From: Rhodococcus sp. H36-A4
GTDB lineage: Bacteria > Actinomycetota > Actinomycetes > Mycobacteriales > Mycobacteriaceae
Assembly (NCBI RefSeq): GCF_027158005.1
Contig: NZ_JAPVLQ010000013.1
Span: forward strand, 1 to 41,752
DNA: 41,752 nt
Reading direction: 5' to 3'
Shown one piece after another: positions 41,627 through 41,752 of this stretch. A model generated the notes under the pieces. It ran no database searches. It saw only the letters and a list, made by a program, of their open reading frames with translations, and was not told the DNA's origin. How positions within the stretch are numbered: position 1 is the stretch's first letter; each line of letters begins with the position of its first letter. The position numbers and the translations under genes were made by a program.

Positions 41627-41752
41627 TGAGGTTCCCCCCGAAAAGTGGACAGTGGTCACGCGGCCATGATGGGCGCGATAAGTGACTGTTCGTAACTGTG
41701 AGGGCTGAGCATCCCGATCGTTGAGTGCCTACGGCGAGTGTTGTAGAAATTC
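41627..41752 (-). mobile_element. IS3-family insertion sequence, right end only
   Basis: From about 41627 the sequence is IS-like: a terminal inverted-repeat-type end, TGAGGTTCCCCCCGAAAAGTGGACA, followed by the 3' end of a transposase gene. The element continues past the window, so its other end and any target duplication cannot be seen. It has interrupted the lipoprotein gene. Confidence 0.85.
41656..41752 (-). CDS. IS3-family transposase OrfB, C-terminal end (partial)
   Basis: The last 32 residues of the transposase, reading NFYNTRRRHSTIGMLSPHSY and ending APIMAA before TGA 41658-41656. The YNxxRRHSxIGxLSPxxYE pattern is the standard C-terminal end of IS3-family DDE transposases (rve_3 domain). 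Most of the protein, including the catalytic DDE residues, lies beyond the right edge. Confidence 0.93.
   Translation of the reverse strand, partial: NFYNTRRRHSTIGMLSPHSYEQSLIAPIMAA

Overview
The window is chromosomal DNA from a high-GC, mycolic-acid-containing actinomycete, most likely Rhodococcus or a close relative. The evidence is an antigen-85-type mycolyltransferase, a FadD15-type acyl-CoA synthetase, a Pat aminotransferase, a four-gene conservon, an Excalibur-domain secreted protein and a DUF732 lipoprotein. All identifications come from reading motifs in the sequence; no database search was possible.

Region 1 (1-9.9 kb). The tail of a ferredoxin-NADP reductase-like gene is followed by fadD15. 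A minus-strand stress and envelope block comes next: LapA-domain protein, small membrane protein, frameshifted DUF2945 gene, small WW-motif protein, Hsp20 and a MurE-like ligase. A decayed UvrA-like ATPase pseudogene, a hypothetical protein and a YtcJ-type amidohydrolase complete the region.

Region 2 (9.9-23.3 kb). This holds several regulator/enzyme pairs: SDR with a divergent TetR regulator and a perfect operator; PaaX-type regulator divergent from a hydrolase/dehydrogenase pair; AraC-type regulator divergent from an alpha/beta hydrolase. Between them are tRNA-Arg(ACG), tRNA-Ser(GCT), a dienelactone-hydrolase-like protein with an altered nucleophile, pat, the mycolyltransferase, DUF3072 and Excalibur proteins, and an FNT-family channel.

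Region 3 (23.3-28.5 kb). A conservon encodes a sensor-kinase-like protein with a Pro/Arg repeat tail, then Roadblock/LC7, DUF742 and small GTPase proteins. An MHYT-domain membrane protein follows in the same direction and may be a diatomic-gas or metal sensor for the system.

Region 4 (28.7-40.6 kb). This is the most interesting part: a tightly coupled minus-strand operon that looks like an N-heterocycle (pyridine-carboxylate type) catabolic pathway. In transcription order it encodes flavin reductase, carbon-nitrogen hydrolase, a NicX-type 2,5-dihydroxypyridine dioxygenase, an FAD monooxygenase, an MFS transporter, the FAD, molybdopterin and [2Fe-2S] subunits of a molybdenum hydroxylase, and a CoxG-like protein. 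A formamidase (AmiF) gene lies just upstream, divergent from a LacI-family regulator. Two sites matching GCAANCGNTTGC, one before amiF/lacI and one before the flavin reductase, suggest that one regulator controls both units. The usual deformylase, maleamate amidase and maleate isomerase are not visible. I propose that the carbon-nitrogen hydrolase plus formamidase replace the first two, possibly through free formamide.

Region 5 (40.6-41.75 kb). A small frameshifted gene and a SnoaL-like protein are followed by a DUF732 lipoprotein gene whose 5' end has been replaced by an IS3-family insertion sequence that runs off the window.
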